Below, in pieces: positions 59,146-64,000 of a DNA stretch of 64,000 nucleotides. Every line of letters starts with the position of its first letter. The first letter of the stretch is position 1. Below the pieces are notes generated by a model. It was not told where the DNA came from. It was given only the letters and a program-made list of their open reading frames with translations, and searched no databases. Source of the DNA: Sophora flavescens (Eukaryota > Streptophyta > Magnoliopsida > Fabales > Fabaceae); NCBI GenBank assembly GCA_030762895.1, contig CM061070.1, positions 49,398,831 through 49,462,830 on the forward strand, in the 5' to 3' direction. The translations under genes were made by a program, and so were the position numbers.

Positions 59146-59197
59146 GCCAGATAGAAGAAGCTATGTAAGCATAATGGAATCTATTCTTGAGAAAGAC

Positions 59198-61030
59198 TCA
59201 CGCCTTTAGCAACTTCGACCATTGAAGATTAGTAGAAACCAACTCCCATGAAAGTTTGAGTAGTGTTGCATTATTGATACCTTTAATAGATCTAAGACCT
59301 AAGCCACCTGCCTCCTTAGATGAGCAGATTGTGGTCCAGGAAGCAGTAACAATCTTCCTAACCATGACATCACCCGACCAAACAAAGTTTCTTAGCCATC
59401 TATCTATCATTTTTAACAAGGATGCATGCCATTGATACACATGAAATGAGTGAAGTAGCATGTTGTGTATGATTTTTTGAACCAATTGCACTCTTTCCAT
59501 TATGGATAGAAGAGCACCTTTCCAGGTAGCTAACCTTGCTTTGATTCTATCAGCAACAGGTTGAAGAAAAATCTTCCTTGGCTTTCCTTTGAATAGGAGA
59601 ACTCCCAGATAGACAAAAGGTAAATGACCAACACCAAAACCCATCTTGTCAATAATTTTATTGAACCTGTTTGTAGAAACTGAACCATTGAAGATCTTAG
59701 ACTTCTCTTTGTTGATGTGTTGGCCAGAAGCTGCACTATATCTATCAAATACAGTCATCATATTATCCAAGTTCCTTTGTGTCCCTTTTCAAAACACAAG
59801 AAGATCATCAGCATAAAGAACATGAGTTGGCACAGCATATCCTCTAGGACTAGACATAGTCTTCAATTTGCCCTGCTCCACCAGGAGAGTAATTGCTCTA
59901 CTCAAAATGTCTTCAGCCAAATAGAAAAGTAATGGAGAAAGGGGATCTCCTTGTCTCAGTCCACTTTTACAATTGAAGAAGGAAACAGAATGACCATTCA
60001 CCATGATAGAAACCTTAGTAGAATGGAGGATTACCTTTATCTAGTTATAGAAAATTGGATCAAAACCAAAAGCTTTCAATGATTTAAGTAAAAAGTTCCA
60101 ATCAATGGTGTCAAAGGCTTTCCTAATGTCTATTTTCAAAGCAACATTACCCCCAAAGCACCTTTTATCCATCAAATTCACTACCTCAGAAGCCACACAT
60201 ATACAATCAGTCAGTTGTCTACCCTTGATGAAACCCCTTTGGTTGTTGGAGATGATTTCAGGAGCAACATTGGCCAGCCTGTCAGCAAGTATCTTTGTGA
60301 TGATTTTGAACTGGAAATTGGCAAAGGCTATTGGTCTATATGCACCAATAGAGTCAGCCTTGGGGGTTTTAAGAATATGCACAACCACATTAGAGTTCAT
60401 GTTAGGAAGCAACCATCCTTGCTTGAAGAACTGAGTGCCTGAGTTGAAGACATCTCTCCCAACTATATAATATTGATAGAAAACCCCCCCAGCACCATCT
60501 GGACCAGGGGCACCATTAGCATTCATATCAAAAACAACTCTTTTCACTTCATCCCAAGTTGGCAAACCAGTCAACAATTTGTTATCCTATTCAGAAACTT
60601 CAGCTGATACTACTTCTTCAATGATTCCATTATCAATACATGAGTTATATTTGGCAAACATATCCTTATAGTAATTCAGGATATGGCTCTCAATTTCCTC
60701 CTGGCTTTCCAGAATGTCATCTTCTACTTTCAGCAGAGAGATTCTTTTAGAAGCATGCCTAACTTTTGCTAGTCTATGGAAGAATGCAGTGTTTCTGTCA
60801 CCATTAGTGTGCCAGTTGATTCTAGCCTTCTCCATCCAAAACATCTCTTGAGAATGAAAAGCTTTATAAAAATCATCTTGAGCAATTTATTCTTGAGCAT
60901 ATAAATCATCAGTGCAGCCTTTGCTAGATATCAAATCCCTGGACAATATTAAGGTTTTGAATAGCAGAATCCACTTGCTTGTGAATGTCACCAAAGACCT
61001 CTTTGTTCCAGGATTTTAACACTGTTTTTA
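59198..61030 (-). pseudogene. LINE 2 reverse transcriptase
   Basis: Minus strand. Start: LKTVLKSWNKEVFGDIH (61030-60970). Then stops, then INWHTNGDRNTAFFHRLAKV (60844-60587). 60577-60041 gives FDMNANGAPGPDGAGGVFYQ, GAYRPIAFANFQFKIITKILADRL, IISNNQRGFIKGRQL and NVALKIDIRKAFDTIDWNFL, the palm entry with its Asp. 60004-59789 gives GLRQGDPLSPLLFYLAEDILSR and HVLYADDLLVF, the intact YADD box. 59770-59198 gives GQHINKEKSKI, FVYLGVLLFKG and ATWKGALLSIMERVQLV, WRLRNFVWSGD-type thumb sequence and SSKEAGGLGLRSI. Breaks between these frames (stops at 60586, about 60040 and 59785) make it a pseudogene, but a lightly damaged one. Confidence 0.85.
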
Positions 61031-61605
61031 GCCTCTTCAATGTAACACCCCGATTTGCCTGCTTGTCTGTAAATTATGATTATATGAATATTTAAGATTT
61101 TATTTTCATAAATGGTGATGAATTATTTTGATAGACCAAATTAAGTCATTTTTATTTATTTCATATTAGAAATGTACAGTTGAATTTTTGGTAGAAAATT
61201 TCAGACGTTTACAGTTTGAGTTTTCGCTGTCAGTTAAGCTCTACTGACCCGAAAATAATTTTAAAATTTCTAAAATTCCAAATTTTATTTTTCTAACCCA
61301 GTTATATTTATTTTTATGATTTTAGAAATTATTTATTTCTATATGAATTTTTCGGGTGAAATTTTGAGAATAAAAATACGATCGGTTTTTACCGTTACGT
61401 AACAATCAGTACTGAAATGAACCCAAAACAATTAAGTCTGATTTTTTCCAGATTTGACAAAGATTTTATTTGATGTGAATAGTGACCCTTGTCACAATGT
61501 ATCACTATTCATGACATGGTGAAATTATTGGCTTCAATTTACTAGAAAAGGCATCATTCTAATTGAATTAAAAATTTGGTAGAATTTTAAATATCCCAGA
61601 ACAGA

Positions 61606-61649
61606 TTTTTATATGAGGCAGCTGCACACCCCCCCCCCCCCCCCCCCCC
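61606..61649 (+). promoter_or_regulatory. Possible TATA box and C-run of the LTR
   Basis: TTTTATATGAGG at about 61607-61617 sits about 30 bp ahead of a run of 21 C (61629-61649) and a CT-rich leader. The layout looks like a core promoter with the transcript start near the C-run. The nested LARD-like LTR also has a C-run (on its sense strand) at the corresponding place. Confidence 0.35.
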
Positions 61650-62838
61650 AAAATACCCCTCATCGCCTCTTCTATTTATTTTCTTCATTTTGGTTTTTGC
61701 TTCCAAACTCTTCCCAAATTTCCAATTTTACTATTCATTGTCTTCAACCTTTAATCTTGAGGTTTAGAAGCTAAGAATCAACTCCATCTTCATCTTTAGC
61801 TCATCATCATCATCATCATTTGGAGGGTATAAATCTAAATCCTTTATTCTCTTATTTTAATTTTCTACTATCAACATACATGCTATTTGGTTGTAAGATG
61901 ATTATCTTCTAATGCATGTTATTCAAACTAATTTCTTTTTACTTATCATCATCTTTACTATCCATTTCTTCATTTGCATGTTGAAAAGACTTTCCCAGGA
62001 CCTATTTTGAAGGGTAGGCCGAAACCCTAAGAGAGGAAAGGTTGATGGTTTTCCAAAATTTTTACCATGCATATATGTTGATTCTTTTATGTGTTCATGA
62101 TTTCAACTTGTATTTCTTAAGAAAATCTTTTTCATAAATAAATAAATTCTTAACACAATCCTACTCATCTTTGTCTTTGTTTTGATGTCTTGCATGTGTT
62201 TGAAAAGTTATCCTCCCTATGATCATGGTGTTAGCCGAAAACACCAAGAGGAAAAAGGATGAACTTTGGTTGCAAATCACACATGCATGGCTTTGGATCT
62301 TCTACTTGTACTTTTTTTTAACTAATGTATTTTGTTGAAAATATGTGTTCTTTCCTTGTTATGATTGTAAGGCTAGAACTCTGAAATTTTTGAGTTAGTG
62401 ATGCCTAACCTTGAATCTTTAGGAAGAATGCATGTATGATAATTTAATTCCTTTGCAAGAATGATTTAATATGGATTTTTGAAAATTTTAGAAACCCTAG
62501 TCTTTTTATTTTAACAAGGCCGAAACTCATATGAGGAGTTGATGAAGTCTTGTTCAATTTTTTTAGTTGAATTATGCTTAAAAACATTTTATTAGTATAT
62601 GCAAGAAATTAGATTGTTGAACAATACTATTTTCTACTAAATTGTGTTAAGGTCAAAACCTATGGTTAATGAGGCTAAGAGTGCAAAATTTAATTTTCAA
62701 ATTTTGAACTTATATTTGGTCTTTTGATACTTAAGGAGTTTAAATTCAGAAGATTTAAAATTTTCTAATCTATGTTATGAAGCATGGCCGAATGCATGCA
62801 TGGAGAATTAGGGCGATTTTAAAAATTCTTAACTTATG

Positions 62839-62839
<1 letters not shown>

Positions 62840-62902
<63 letters not shown>
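62840..62902. repeat. (AT)n microsatellite
   Basis: About 30 AT units inside the last LTR. Confidence 0.95.
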
Positions 62903-62905
<3 letters not shown>

Positions 62906-63085
62906 AATTCGTGACGAACGTCGAGTCATTTCCTCTAACATACCCGACTGAAGCTTTTTATCGTCGGAATTAAGGTTAGGGGAGAAATCCCGAGGGATAT
63001 TAAAATTATGGTAACTATGTACTTGTATGTTTGGAATGTTTGATTTTATTGATGTTGTTGTTTAATATGTGAATGGTTGATTCGC

Positions 63086-63086
<1 letters not shown>

Positions 63087-63161
<75 letters not shown>
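63087..63161. repeat. Compound (AT)n(GT)n microsatellite
   Basis: About 12 AT units followed by about 25 GT units inside the last LTR. Confidence 0.95.
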
Positions 63162-63165
<4 letters not shown>

Positions 63166-64000
63166 AGTTTATGAAGTTGTTGTTAATATGAATGTTTTAG
63201 AATTAGATGAATTTATATGATGACATGTTGAATTTAACTGTGCTTAAATGAATTATATTATTTGTGTTGTAAGTGTTTGAAGTTATGTTGATTGTTGCAT
63301 AGTAGCCTAACCATTGGTTAGAGCCCAACCCTTAAGGAAAGATAAAAGCCTTAATAAAACTTTACACAAGTTGAAAAATAAATGTTTTTAAGTTGAAACA
63401 TATTCTTAGAGAAGGCAAACTTTTTTACTTAGGTGAAAAAAATTTAAGAGATCATTTTAGAAGATTTGAAGGATATTTTGTAGAAAAGTCTTAAATTTTT
63501 TAGACTATTTATGGTAAAGAAATTATTTAAAAACAAATTAAATTCTTTGTTCTTTACGAAAAAGATTTTAGTTCTCATATATTACACTAAGTTTGTTGTT
63601 AAACATTTCTATTCTTTTGGTAAAAGAGGATTTTCTTTCTAAAGATGGACTTTTGGAGTTTTATTATAAGATTTTCTTAAAATGATTTTCAAAGGAAAAA
63701 TGTTTTTCAAAAGAAGGTTTTATTGAAATAAAGTACCCGATAACTTGGATGAGTTACAGAAGTTTTGTTTTTGGGTTTTGTATTTTCACCGAGCGAAAAA
63801 GAAGAAAAGTTGAAAAGTTGAACCTAGTAACCGAGACATCGGGATACTAGTATTTTAAAAGCACGTTGACCCATGATCCGTGTTACGTTGTTATGGACTG
63901 TGTTCCAATGTACATTGCTATGGACTGCTGCTCCATAGACGTTGAGTTGAAATATGGTGAAAGTAATAAAAAGGTGAAAATTGTTTCCTACGACAACAAA

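Larger units (their letters stand above)
57590..61040 (-). mobile_element. LINE 2 (L1-type), 5' truncated
   Basis: Minus-strand LINE whose 3' end lies near 57565-57590 and whose upstream part, including the endonuclease, is cut by the LTR starting at 61041. It keeps RT, a C-terminal zinc-binding region and an RNase H domain. It lies head-to-tail with LINE 1. Confidence 0.75.
61041..64000 (+). repeat. Chromovirus LTR, plus orientation, runs off the window
   Basis: It begins TGTAACACCC directly after LINE sequence and shows Tekay-like LTR features in the same order as the LARD-like LTR in sense direction: a leader with a C-run and CT-rich stretch, later aaaagccttaataa (63345) and caccgagcgaaaa (63787), then GGAC-like repeats (63890-63940). 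At least 2.96 kb long. No ORF. The right end is outside the window, so a solo LTR cannot be told from a full element. Confidence 0.7.

Noticed and set aside
61041..64000. Host promoter and 5' UTR
   Set aside because: The TATA-like box and CT-rich leader are tempting, but the TGTAACACCC start, interruption of the LINE and LTR homologies show that this is a retrotransposon LTR.

Overview
The window is repeat-rich plant nuclear DNA. No host gene, rRNA or tRNA gene could be supported; almost every stretch can be assigned to a transposable element. The families present (Ty3/gypsy chromoviruses with TGTAACACCC/GGGTGTTACA ends, Athila-type gypsy with a tRNA-Asp primer site, SIRE/Maximus-type copia with an extra ORF after pol, CACTA with TNP2 and an Ulp1-like protein, L1-type LINEs with RNase H) are those of a dicot. 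The flavour of the LTRs and polyproteins suggests a legume, but that is recollection and not proof.

Layout, left to right. 1-1569: 3' end of an Athila-like pol (minus). 1570-4870: minus-strand gypsy element with gag and protease, but with RT, RNase H and integrase removed by an in-frame deletion. 4960-7029: CACTA remnant with a spliced Ulp1-like protease gene and subterminal repeats. 7140-8950 and 23011-23765: two halves of one CACTA TNP2 transposase (minus), split by a solo chromovirus LTR (8951-9603 and 21352-23010, plus). That LTR is itself split by a complete 11.7-kb element (9604-21346, minus) with 4.02-kb LTRs and a decayed 3.7-kb interior. 23766-31581: PPT and LTR of a copia element (family A), split by a 5.6-kb Athila-like non-autonomous element (25459-31098, minus) that carries one intact 360-codon ORF. 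31582-39281: SIRE-like copia pol, env-like ORF region, PPT and LTR (family B, plus). 39282-51159: solo chromovirus LTR inserted in the family B LTR, itself split by a second chromovirus (40492-49189, minus) that has protease to chromodomain but no gag. 51195-55381: truncated LTR pieces of three families. 55382-61040: two minus-strand LINEs. 61041-64000: plus-strand chromovirus LTR leaving the window.

Five insertions were anchored by flanking 5-bp duplications read directly: atttc (9599/21347), ataat/atagt (8946/23011, one mismatch), agtat (25454/31099), aaccc (39277/51160) and ctcac (40487/49190). These give the order of nesting. The two youngest-looking elements (9604-21346 and 25459-31098) cannot encode their own replication proteins, so they must have been moved in trans.

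The most notable signals are: (i) near-identical LTRs around a decayed interior; (ii) the intact 360-aa ORF of unknown function; (iii) arrays of short palindromes, different in each family, inside the LTRs of at least five unrelated families; and (iv) chromoviruses inserted into LTRs of their own relatives. Divergences quoted are eye counts, and the family names rest on recognised motifs because no database search was possible.
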